64,000 bases of DNA from Deinandra increscens subsp. villosa. Taxonomy: Eukaryota > Streptophyta > Magnoliopsida > Asterales > Asteraceae. The stretch is from NCBI GenBank assembly GCA_039602395.1, contig JBCNJP010000010.1, positions 97,209,462 to 97,273,461 on the forward strand. The letters are read 5' to 3'. Under the pieces are notes generated by a model that ran no database searches, was not told where the DNA came from, and saw only the letters and a list, made by a program, of their open reading frames with translations. Shown here piece by piece: positions 45,343 to 56,739 of the stretch. Position numbers and translations under genes: made by a program. Each line of letters opens with the position of its first letter. Positions within the stretch are counted from its first letter, which is position 1.

Positions 45343-46440
45343 AGTTTCCCCGGTGAGCACCCCTTTCGTTTTAGTTCAAATTAAAATAAAAACCATACAA
45401 CCGTATTCAAAAAGGATTTTGATAAGAAAAATATTAAGATTGAAGGAGTATAACTTATAAATGACCTTACTTATGGATATTTTGCAGAACTTTGGATCTT
45501 TAATACCACATATCGTCTAACAGAAGTCATTTTCATCTGTTTATCTTTCATCAGGTATAGGTCTAGTCTCGCCGTGCCCTATACCAATGTACGATTAATA
45601 CGAGGTCATATATTAGATATGCTAATGCTTTATCAAAGAAACATGAAATGATTAATTTGTATGGACCTTATGAACTTTGGCTAATAATATTTTGGACTGA
45701 TGTCGGCATAGGTCTGTAGAGAAACAATTATTAGGCAGAAAATTAGGAGTATGCTTCTTAGTGCTAGGTGGAGAAGTTCAAATGAGTCAAAAAGTTTAAT
45801 CTATGAACCATAAAAGACTTGGGTCATGCATGGATGGTTGTTATAGCTAAATTATAACGGTTTTAAAGTTCGAATTTAATGCAGGAGGTAAACATAAGTA
45901 GCCATTTTTAAACATTTTTTAATTGTCATAAAAAATTATCATAGAGTGCTTGATTGGTGCACGGAGTAAAGAAGGAGACTTAGAACGAAAGTGGTTTCAT
46001 GTTGATATAACCGATGGTTCTTGTAATCTCAACGTTCCTACAAGACATGAGAAATGCAATGTGAACAAATATATAAACTTCAATGTAATTAGAATTGATA
46101 AAAGTTATTTTATATTCCAAAATAAAATGTCAAGTCCAATCAAGAAATGAACAAAACAGTAGCCTTTCCATTTCTCGCGTCATAGGTTTGAGGAAGTCGC
46201 TACAATCTACACACGTATGTTTTTTTTGGCTATATTTAATAGGGTTTATGTATAATAAAATTAATTATCCTCCATTTCAAGTCAGTTTTGTTAAATCCCG
46301 GGTGTGGATCCGAAATCATTTCGTTCAACCAACTATGAGGAAACATAGCAAGGGTGAAGCAACATCTCCAGTTTTGTAGGTTTGTTCCCTCTATCGTCAA
46401 TTTGTTGTTCATTTTGTCTTCTACATCTGTGGGTTTTGTG
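45343..46440. other. Intergenic, nothing recognised
   Basis: Several short open frames on both strands, none with a recognisable domain. Confidence 0.35.
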
Positions 46441-46800
46441 TACACGGTGGGGGGGGGGTATGCATGCCTAAGGCGTATTTTAGAATCATGAAACTGGCCA
46501 ATCATAGGCTGCCAACAGGAGAGAGAAAAATAATGTAGAATTGATGTTTTGGTGGTGGGTATGCATGCCTAAGCATAATTCTCGGCAACTTGGATAGTTT
46601 TGTGAAGTGGGGACCATCTTCACACATACAAATCTCGGCAAGATTCGGCAAACATATGCCGAAACCATAAAACTATGCCGATGATTGGAGTATGCCGATT
46701 TGGAGGGTATGCTCGCCTAAAGGTTGCCGATTTCGACATTAATCATGTCGAGCCCATGATTTGGACATACCGCCCACCCTCATCGGCTGTCAGGAAAAAG
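46441..46800. repeat. Region with repeated GGTATGCATGCCTAAG
   Basis: Copies at about 46455, 46557 and a weaker one at 46704 (GGTATGCTCGCCTAAAG), plus several TGCCGA motifs. A run of G (46447-46457) precedes the first. Confidence 0.45.
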
Positions 46801-47162
46801 CCATCCAATTCTAAGGATCAAATATGATGCATTTAAGGATCAATATATAGAGACAGTAGAAATTTGTGAGTATGATAGAACCCCGGAGTAAAGAGGGATG
46901 ATATCATCTTTAATGAGATGTCAATGAGCTGTCATTTTGCCTCAAATTTAATTTTTGGAATTTATCTTTATTAATAAAGTAATTTATCTTAATTTTAATA
47001 AGCTTACATTCAACGTATTTAAATATACATTTTTTTAATTTTGTAATTTAACATTTTTATTTCTATATTATCAGGTATTTGGAGTAACTATATATAAACA
47101 AAGAGAATGAATATCTATTTTTTACATGTAATGGTGGGATAAATCTGGATTTCCTTTTGAGG
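46801..47162. other. Intergenic, nothing recognised
   Basis: AT-rich, no coding seen. Confidence 0.35.
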
Positions 47163-47345
47163 TTCAGGTTTATTGTAGATACCCTCATAAGTGTAGACAT
47201 GTAGACACATTTTTTCACCATTAGATCTCATAATCTAAAATGGTTATGATTAATTTCTTTTTTTTCCTTTTTCACACTTTTCAAACAATTTCGCATGTGA
47301 AAAAAAGCTATTTCAAATGCGAAAATGTCTACAATGAACTTTTCA

Positions 47346-47381
<36 letters not shown>

Positions 47382-47570
47382 TGAGGTTCATTGTATTCAC
47401 ACTTTCGCATGTGAAATAGTTTTTTTTCACATGCGATATTGTTTGAAAAGTGTAAAAAAAGAAAAAAAGAAAAAAAAGGAAAATTAATCACAACCATTAG
47501 ATTAAGAGATATAATGGTGAAAAATGATATCTACCTGTCTACACTTATGAAGGTGTTTACAATAAACTTT
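47163..47570. mobile_element. Inverted pair of MITEs flanking a (TA)n(GA)n microsatellite
   Basis: The left arm (about 47163-47343) and right arm (about 47385-47568) are inverted copies. Each arm is itself bounded by GTTTATTGTA-type and TACAATGAAC-type inverted ends. Between them lie a TA and then a GA repeat (about 47347-47381). It may be one foldback element or two MITE insertions head to head. Confidence 0.7.
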
Positions 47571-48461
47571 TCACTCCTTAAAAATGTAAGTATGTAACCC
47601 CGTATGGGACATAATAAAAAGTGTATTAATATTTGGAGTAATCACAACAACAAAAATTCAACATCTTTTATGTATCTAACAACAATATAATGACTCTCTC
47701 TAGTCCCTTCTAAATATGTAAGCGTATGAGTCACTTTAAGTGTTTAGGTCGTTATGTGGTTTTTATTTCCGTCTTCTCTATGTGGCCTTATAGAAATGTA
47801 ATAGTTTTTTGCGTGCCTGCGTTACCCCACCGTAACTTTGTTGATAGAGGCAAAACATTTATACTATATATAGGTACATTACATTTGTGTTCATCACCTA
47901 CTGTGTTCTATATCTAAATCTCAATATTTGCATTATATAATTCACGATTTCACGTTGTCTTGCCTTGGATATTTTTTGTATTATTTTCAACGATTCTGCC
48001 TTTTTACATGTTTCCAAACATGTGGTCTAGACACATTATTATCTTATTGTGTTTTAGAAGAAAGAAGTGTATATAATTTGGTTTATCTATGTACCTTTTA
48101 TACTAAGATTCCTTATGCAATTTTATGAAAATTTAGTTCGCTGCCATACTATGTCCTTCCGTTTTGAATACTAAATTTGGAAAAGGGGCAAGTAAAAATA
48201 TCTATATATAATTCCTAGCACGGGTATACTTTACATCTAAAAAAAACAATACTAATCAATGATCGTAAGTTATTTGGTCTTAAAGTTCTTTTTTCTTTAG
48301 CATGTCACTAATGAGTTAATTAAATAACAACAACAATACCATTGTACTTTATACATGTATTATTTGGTCTTAAAGTTATAACTACACACGAACATTAATC
48401 ATAAAAAAACGTGCACAACAATAATGAAAGTTATAGTGAGTACCTACCATGTCCGTAGTTA
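47571..48461. other. Intergenic, nothing recognised
   Basis: Only short frames without domains. Confidence 0.35.
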
Positions 48462-48750
48462 GGCTACCCGTAATGGATAAGGCCCCATAAGGCCCCGAAT
48501 GGGGCATTATCTGCCATGTGGACGGTGACTGGATAATGGGCTTTATGGGGCTTTATGGTGTAGTGGATAATGCCCCCATAACGCCCCACAATCATATGAT
48601 TTCTCCCCTCTCTCGGCGTTACCTGGCTTAACGCCCTGGAATTTTTTTTCGTCCATAACGCCCCATAACGCCTAAGCGTAGTGGGGCGGGGCGTTATAAG
48701 GGGCGTTATGGGGCGTTATGGAGCCCAAAAACGCCCCATTACGAATAGCC
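48462..48750. mobile_element. Tourist-like (PIF/Harbinger) MITE, 289 bp
   Basis: Ends GGCTACCCGTAATGG and, on the other strand, GGCTATTCGTAATGG, with a 3-bp TSD TTA on both sides. The interior is full of GGCGTTATGG and GCCCCATAACG, so it folds back strongly. Confidence 0.8.
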
Positions 48751-49061
48751 TTAGCAAGCATATGTAGGCATGTAGCAAACAGTTCAAAAGGACAGCAACC
48801 CGGCCATGTCTATCGTGCAACCAAATCATGGTAAATTCACAGGAACCCATACCGATGATATTGCAAATGCATTCCCATTAATCATGTCGTGCCTAATTTC
48901 ACATATTTAAATTTCCTAATAACAACTTAATTCAATCAAATGTGTTTAAAGAATTATTAAGTCTCTTCAATTTAATTGGGTTTTGGGCTATTTCTCTATG
49001 TTTTTATTGTGGGCTTGTGGATGTGAAGTTGGGTATTCTAGCTATTGGCTTAGGTCCCAAT
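48751..49061. other. Intergenic, nothing recognised
   Basis: Short gap between the MITE and the copia LTR; nothing seen. Confidence 0.35.
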
Positions 49062-49404
49062 TGATCACTCGAAGAAAAATGAACTCACAGAAAATAAAGA
49101 ATTAAGTGGAGAGAATAAGGAAAATGCAAATATAGAAGAAAATAAACTAGGTGGCTATAAATAGCCTTTCAAGTATAAACGTGGACATTCAAATAACCAA
49201 TAGAAACCCAGTACTACCTAAAGATTAGGTATAGAGATGACCAACTATTTTCTCCCACTTACTTCCAAGTTCCAACGTATATATCATCAAATTCAATCAA
49301 ACCTCAACAACCTCCTCTTTGTTTAATCAATAGAAATGTGCAGAGTTATTGTTAGACCCAATTAATTTATTTGACCCATGACCTATGTTAAGATTAACCC
49401 AACA
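49062..49404 (-). repeat. 3' LTR of the gag-only copia relic (about 343 bp)
   Basis: Follows AAGGGGGTG on the minus strand. The end is inferred from TGATCA, as in the LTR at 28348-28671. Confidence 0.55.
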
Positions 49405-49468
49405 CACACCCCCTTAATCTTGACGACATTTCTTCATCAAAGTAGTGTTGGCTCGTCATCACCTATCG

Positions 49469-50358
49469 TCAAGTTAGCCATTCTTCTTTTAGATCTTGCT
49501 TAGGACATTCAACCGCATATTGTCCATATTCTTGGTAATTATAACACTTAATATTCCTTTTGTCTTGATTCATCCCTTGTTGCTTTCGATCATTTGTTTG
49601 GATCCAACTACCTCTACCCCTACCATAGCCATGACCTCGTCCTCTTCCATACTGATCATGGTTAGTGTCACCATACAATAATTTTTCTGGTACGTCATCT
49701 CTTGATAGCAACAACTTTCCTTGACCTTCATCATCATTATCATCTTTCATTATCATCTTTCATTCTAACTTGTTCTTCAAATGATTTGAGTCGCCCAACA
49801 ACCTCTTCGAATAACATCTTCGCGATGTCTGAATATTGTTCAGTTAATGTTACAATTTGCAAATATTTCTCAAGGACAAAATTTAGTAACTTCCTTACTA
49901 GTACCTCCTCTTAAAGAGTGAGCCTAGGTTCATGAACTTTGCATCTATTCCACATATCTTTCTACCAAATTCATCAACTGTCTCACTTTATTTCATCTTC
50001 AGCTTCTCAATTTCACTTCTAAGAGTTTGAAGCCTTGCCTTTTGAACCCTATCGGCTCCAAAATACCGCACACGAATCGCTTCCCACACATCTTTTGCAT
50101 TCTTGTGTTTTGCCACTTGAAGCAACACATCTTTAGGCAATGTTTGAAATATTATCGCATTTGTTTGATAATTCTTCTCTTCATACACTAATTCTCCAGT
50201 CACTGGGTCTATTGCTTCCCACAAGCCATGTACCTTTAGAATTGTGTCAACCAAAATTGACCATGAAGTGTAATTTGTGGTTGTTAATTTTGGCACTGCA
50301 GAGATATGTTACTCTGGTTACCTGTTGTCAGCAACACTTCTGAACCACCTTCTGCCAT
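49469..50358 (-). pseudogene. Copia gag remnant
   Basis: The start MAEGGSEVLLTTGNQSN and then LTTTNYTSWSILVDTILKVHG and HKNAKDVWEAIRVRY are typical DUF4219/UBN2 copia gag. A 2-bp insertion near 50300 and later stops break the frame. The zinc knuckle is decayed: CYNYQEYGQYAVEC has lost the second Cys and the His. Confidence 0.75.
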
Positions 50359-50477
50359 CTCTGTAACATTTGCATTTTACCCGGTTATGAAACCAGACTC
50401 ATTTTGAAATATTGAATTTTCTCGATTTTTGGATTAATAAGTAATGGAATAATTTTTGGGTATTTATACCTCCAAAT

Positions 50478-52928
50478 TGTAACAACCACGTCGACCCGTT
50501 TGTAAAACCCGACATGTTTCATATTTTTGCACGTTTTTTATTTAGTTTCGATTAAATACTTATCAAGAAATTTTAATTTTCACTAAATTATATTCTCAAA
50601 TAATATTTTGATGTTTTAAAATCTTTTTCCTAAATTGAATATTCAATTGGTTAATTTTTATAATAACTGATTTGTTAAAAATGAAAATGAAACAATTCGT
50701 GATCTTTACGTGTTTTCGGTTCGCGAATTGTGGTAACCGGAAGACCCGCGAATCTCAAAAATCATATTTTATGGTTCTATAATGTTCTTATACATGTTTT
50801 AAGGTTGTGGTTAAAATTTGATGCAATTTCGAGTTGAAACGGATAGCGAACGAACAAAGAAAAGAAAAAAAATAATTAAAAAAAAACTGCTAGCCGTTGG
50901 GATCGAACCAGCAACCAGACGAATTGTAAGTGGAGCGCCATAACCATTGTGGGAGCGCTGCATTTGTGTTATGTATCCAGTTCAAGCGTACATAACATGT
51001 CTGGTCTGCGACCTGATCGTGACATACACTCGTTTAGGACTCATTTTGGGCTAGAAAACTCGATATTGATCCGTTTAAGGTCCCGTTTTCTCCTGATTTC
51101 GATCCTAAAAACCCTAAGAGTGTTTTTCAAGTTTCTCTTGCTTCAAATTCTTTTTCATGATCTCAAATTTATCAATTAAATATTTTCCAAGATTGACCCA
51201 TTACCAAAAATTCACCAAAAACCGTAAATTGCTCCCCAAGACACATCCTCTCTATAAATGGATCATGTATCCGCACTTTTGGTCCCATCCTCGACCTTCT
51301 CAAGCTCTCAATTTTGGATTAGAGGCTCCCGTTCTTGATTTCAAAAGTCAACTCTTCAAAGTTTGACCATCCGATTTCTTGACCTTCTTTCAGTTTTCTC
51401 AAGTAAGTTTCTTCACGAAAAACGTTTATTTGACTATTTCCTTCAAAACCCTACTCTTAGTTTTAGTAAATTCTTGATTAATCAAAAAGTCAACTCTACG
51501 CATAGACTTTTAATTGGGGATATTTATCAAGTCGAAATTTTAATTGATGAATATGTTTTGCAACGACTCTAAACTATTTAATGGACCTGTTATAATGTTT
51601 TAACAATGTCAAACTCGAGTTTTATAAATAAAGTTTAGATCTTTGACTAAAAACCCATTAAATCGGGACTTTTTACGAATAAATCTTAGATTGGATGATT
51701 GTGTTGTATTTTAATCATGTAAATCAGTTCTGGAATTTTATCATATGATAGTTATATGACCAAATCCATAAATTTGGCCACATATGTAATTATGCAAAGT
51801 TTTGGGCTATTTTCGTAATTATTAAAACTTTAGGGTTGAAAATGTAATTTTACTAAAGCTACATTAAATTTTCTATTTTGAACCTGTTGTTTAAGAAACT
51901 TCTATTTGAACCCTTTAATTAAATATTTTCCATATTTAACTCTATTTTATAGAAATTACAATAAAGACCCTAAACTTTCGTTGATTTTTCAATTAATGAC
52001 AAAGTCCAGAATAGGTTAATGTAAAAGTGTTAGCATAATTATAATAAATGCTTTGACACTTAAACAATAATAACAATCCCCAATTAATCCAAAACTCTAC
52101 AACTCTAGTCATTGTGTCTTCTTTTGTTCATTTAGTTTTCATTTATTTATATGATCACTAGTGTCTGTCGTATCTCATTCTCGGTGTCATCCTCATCTCT
52201 CGAACGCTATTCGCAAGGTGAGTATTCATAGCCCCATTTTTGTCTTATGTTTTGGGGTGTAACATGTACACTTATCGAACTTTCATACTATATATTTTTC
52301 ATTTAACTCAAATGCGATTCGTGTTCGTTATTGTGTGTTTTGCTTGTATGTGAACTGTACGTCATATTGCATGTTGTTCTTTCATTATATTTCATGATCA
52401 TTCGCGTAACATTAACTATAAAAAGCTTGGGTTCCAATAATAGATCTATTGGGGTGACGTCCCACTTGACTTGACCAGTTTGGCGTCGAGTGATTGGTAA
52501 CCTACACGCCAGGATTGGTTTATGCACCACTCTAGTACTTGCTTTATTTCATTACATGTTCTTTCATACTTGTGCATTTCCACGTAACGTTAGATCACAC
52601 GATTTTTCACTTATGTATGTGTCAAAACCTATGTTTACTCACCAACTACTTTGTAGTTGACTCCATACTTTATACATGTTACAAGAAGCATTATTTGATG
52701 TGAAGAACATGAAGTGGACACGTAAGATTTCTTTGGACTTAGTTGTGACCTCAATAAAGAATTGTCATTTTGTTGTAATATTTTTATTGGATTACTTGTT
52801 GTATGTATTATTTATTTTATAAATGAAATGGGCTTGATTAAGACATATCGCAACTTTAATATTAGTGTTGTGAGCATCTGGACAATCCTCGCGCTCTGAC
52901 ATATTCCGCCATCGGTTGGGGTGTGACA
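50478..52928 (+). repeat. 5' LTR (2451 bp)
   Basis: Aligns along its whole length with 56740-59149, with many substitutions and small indels, so the element is older than the ones at 1783 and 14283. Confidence 0.82.
50890..50961 (-). tRNA. tRNA-like sequence inside the LTR (not a functional tRNA)
   Basis: On the minus strand it shows a box-B match GGTTCGATCCC and, about 35-40 bases upstream, an A-box-like CCCACAATGG. The same sequence lies in the other LTR. Acceptor pairing is weak. Confidence 0.4.
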
Positions 52929-52930
52929 TA

Positions 52931-52944
52931 TTGGTATCAGAGCC
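52931..52944 (+). promoter_or_regulatory. Primer binding site
   Basis: TTGGTATCAGAGCC two bases after the LTR end, complementary to initiator-Met tRNA. Confidence 0.8.
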
Positions 52945-54099
52945 ATGACTATAGGGATTTAGGTTATTAGAAATGGATTGGCCTAGACTATTTCCTTAGG
53001 CATCCTGCATGAGTGCCTCATGCTTAGTATGCTTTATTACCTGTTTCGACCTCTCACTCGATTTCAAACACTTAACATACACGCATACATTAATATTTTG
53101 AGGCTTCCTAGCCTCTTTCCTTAGAAATGGTGCCTTACGTACCATTTTAGGAAATTGATTTTTGATTTTAAACTCTCGTCGGAGTTAGGTTTCTAGCAGT
53201 AGACGTGTAGTAACTGGAAAGGGGAAAGCGCCGGTAGCTGGGGCCTCTGTCTTTCTTGGTGTTGCGTATAAATCCTAATCTACCGTGGGATCTGGACACC
53301 TAACTGGGAGCCCTTGGTGAGAGTGTTGGAACCTATTAGGCCAAAGCATGTCACTATACTACTAGTAACCACAAATAACTCTGATTAGTCAATGGTTGTA
53401 ATTTCCCAATCGGGAAATGAGGACCACTCCATTTTGTTTTCTCAAACCATCATGCTTATTTGTTTTACGTGAAGTTGCAAATATTATGATGCTCGATATT
53501 TTATGTTACACTCTCATGAATTCTCAATTTCACATGTTTTACATAATGATCACTCTTATTGTATTGACCAGTTGTTTCAATAATTTTGATGATACGTTAT
53601 CCTTGCGAAATTCAATACTAGGCTATTACCCTCACGATTTTAAGTATTCTTCCCTCATGTTTGACTAGATTGATTTACCACATTTTCTCTTACGAGATTC
53701 ACGTACGTAATATTTTGTCTTTTTTTTATCATCTTCAATCGTTTTCCTTATGGTTCTTGTTTTACAATTTTGTGGGCTCATACGACACTCTTATGTTGTA
53801 TTTCATCTCATGATACACTATGATTTACATTGTTCACTTATGACTCTAATTTCATTAAATAATACAACTCTATAGGTCCCCTTTGTTTTATTGGTAACTC
53901 GAGTTCCAGGACTCCCCGAAATTTTTTTTACCACGGTTTGCATTTCATGTTGTACGTGAAGTCAATTTAAAGTTACAGTAGTTTTCACACTTTCCCATGC
54001 CTTCAAATGATTCTCCCTTTTTGTCACCATAACTGTACCATCAGGGTAATACCCTATTTGGTACTACCCATTTTAAACCTTTATGTCCCTTACCTTTAT

Positions 54100-54290
54100 T
54101 AACACTAAAGTTGTACGTTTCAAGATGATCCTTCATAACCTCGCCCAGACGTTAAAGTCCTGGTGATCCAGGGCGATAAATCAGTCAGTGGGCTCAAGCT
54201 CATGCCTGGCACCCAAGCCCACAAATACTTAAGCAAGGAGTTCGTGGCATTCACTGTCTGGCGTACTTCTGTTGCAAGTCACCTTATCGC
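54100..54290 (+). pseudogene. Decayed gypsy protease-region fragment
   Basis: A frame reads VLVIQGDKSVSGLKLMPGTQ then HKYLSKEFVAF, resembling the segment between protease and reverse transcriptase in plant gypsy elements. It is short and followed by stops. Confidence 0.4.
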
Positions 54291-54679
54291 TTCGCACCCT
54301 CGGAAACCCATGAACCATTGACCCCAGTTCGAGTCGGTTACTTTGACCCTCAAAAACCTCTCGCTCCTAAAAGATCGACTTTCACTCTGGGCTTTATCCC
54401 CTCCACACTGATGATTCTTAAAATTTTTTTCTCATGTGGCACCAATGATTTGACTCTAATCAAAGTATGTGGTTCTCTCCTAATTCAATAAGCGTTTTTT
54501 AATACTCACAAACTCTATTTATAACTCCTAAATTCTGATCGCCTTCATTGGCGATATTCGAATTTACTCTAAACCCACTCTCAGTTTTAAATCATGGAAC
54601 TCGTATTACTCAAACATTAAACTGGGGGATTTTTTTTATTGTTGTTTAATTTATAGATTTGACTCAATAGCCGTTCCAC

Positions 54680-55230
54680 GAATTTGATTTGGTGTATTCA
54701 AATCATGGACCTCAACTATTATGGACGATCCGTGAATTTTGATTTTTGGTCATTTAAATTCATGAACTCGATCGTTGGTGATTCAATAGTTGTTCCAAGA
54801 ATCCCATTTTTGCTATTTAAATTCAGGAACGCGATTGTTGGTGATTCAATAGTCGGTCCATGAATTTCACTTTTGTTATCTAATTTCATGAACTCGACTG
54901 TTGGTGATTCGATAGTCGAGCTGTGAATTCCACTTTTGTTATTTAATTTCATGAACTCGACTGCTGGTGATTCAATAGTCGACCCATGAATCCCATTCTT
55001 GTTATTTAAACTCATGACTTAACTTCTGGTGATTCGGTAATCGATACATGAAATCTTTCTTGTTATTTAAATTCATGAACTCGATTCTTGGTGATTCAAT
55101 AATTGGTTTATGAATTCAACTCGGAATATTTAAACTCATGGACTCGATTATTGTTAAGTCAATGGTCGATTTATGAGTTCAACTTTTGGATTATTTAATT
55201 TGTGAACTCGAATTTGTTGACCCAAATGAA
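54680..55230. repeat. Degenerate tandem repeat of about 60 bp
   Basis: Roughly nine imperfect units of the type ATTTAAATTCATGAACTCGA, each with GGTGATTCAATAGT and a variable end. An open frame on the minus strand (54719-55015) is a by-product. Confidence 0.8.
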
Positions 55231-56739
55231 ACCATCTTTAGTTGCTAAATTCATGTACTTGATTTCTTCCTCATGGGTTCGATTTCTTGTTAAATCAATC
55301 ATTTCATGGATATGATCACTGTTCGGTATGTGATTTTGATTTCTGCTCGACTCACGATTCAACATTTAATACTCTATTTATGGTCTTGGCCACAGGTTAC
55401 CCAATGAGCGATTTATTCGATATATGGATCTAATCTGTGTCATTCTATACACGATTTATGGGTTTATAACTTTGTGGTTTGACTTGTGATACTCGATTTA
55501 TGCTCAATTTATATTACTCCAAGCATGTATGGGAAATTTTGTGGTCTCTGAATCATGTTATTCGATACATGATATTCATGCTATTCGAATCATGTATTCG
55601 ACTCGTGCCACCCAATCCATGACATTTAACAAGACTAATTTTTCTCGACCCTTTTGGTGTTGACCGATTTTGGATTTGGGGTCTATTTACTCGCACACTA
55701 TTTATGTATGTAGGTTGTTTTGCGATTGCGGAAACTTTCATTGTCATTTGATTTTTAATTCACACCTCATGTTTAGTTGTGATTTCACCACCTCATTATT
55801 TACTACACTTGTTGAACCGGGACCCATACGTTCCATAACCGACGATTGTGTGTGATGCTAGCTACAACGTACAATCGGTTTCGATCATGGGCACCAGGTC
55901 TTGGGTTTAGATTAGAGATCATTACGGATTTTGTCTAAGCCTCGCATTTTGTGGGTGGGCCGAATGTTGGTCACGACCTATCTAGCATAACCAGAACTTG
56001 ATGCATTGTCTTGATGAGAAATCCGCGATCACACATTTGATATCATGTGGAACAATTCTATTGATGTTATGCTAAGATCACAAATTCGATTTTTTAAAGG
56101 CGTAAATGTTACACCCCGCATTCCATACCTCCAATCTCGCTCCTTAAAGTTGGGGAGACTACGGGTTTTATTCAGGGTCAGTTGTCTCATATAACCTCTA
56201 TTTCAGGGCAGGCTACATTTCTTACTTAGTGGCTCTTGTCAGCTATCCTATGTTAGTAATGTATCCATTGATGTCTTTTGGTTATATTGTGTTATCGCAA
56301 TCTCAGAATCAATTATCGGAATTCAGTTGCTATTGTGTGAAATAGGTAGTTTTCCGTTGGCGACTAGCACACTTTTAGGTATCAAAGATGTGGTGGGTTA
56401 GCTACGGTACACCCAATATATAAACATTGATGGTACTTTAAAGGTGGACTAGGATTCGGACCGAGGACTGACCTTAGTTGTTGGTCATGTCACAAAACCA
56501 TGTCAACCTCTTTATTACCGTTAGTAACTTAGCCTTGTCGGCTAGGTGAAAATCGATACCGATGTGAATTATTCAGTAATTGAAGGTGTATTCTCATTTC
56601 CGGTGAAATCGTTTATATCATCGCCTTCCCTCTTGGTCTATTTGTTACCCTTTTTGGTAACAGCTCCCTTTGGTTTATGTTCATTTATCTCGTAAGTTTC
56701 TACTAATTTCGGGACGAAATTCCCTAAAGTAGGGGAGAC

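Larger units (their letters stand above)
49062..50358 (-). mobile_element. Gag-only copia relic (minus strand)
   Basis: Gag remains (50358-49469) followed directly by a polypurine tract and one LTR (49404-49062, starts TGTTGGGTTAATC and probably ends TGATCA). There is no protease, reverse transcriptase or integrase between them, so pol was lost by internal deletion. The 5' LTR is missing. Confidence 0.7.

Noticed and set aside
50890..50961. Functional tRNA gene
   Set aside because: Acceptor and anticodon stems do not pair well; only box A and box B are convincing, so I call it tRNA-like.
54719..55015. Minus-strand frame of repeated NNKSGIHSSTIESP units
   Set aside because: A reading of the 60-bp DNA tandem repeat inside a dead LTR element.
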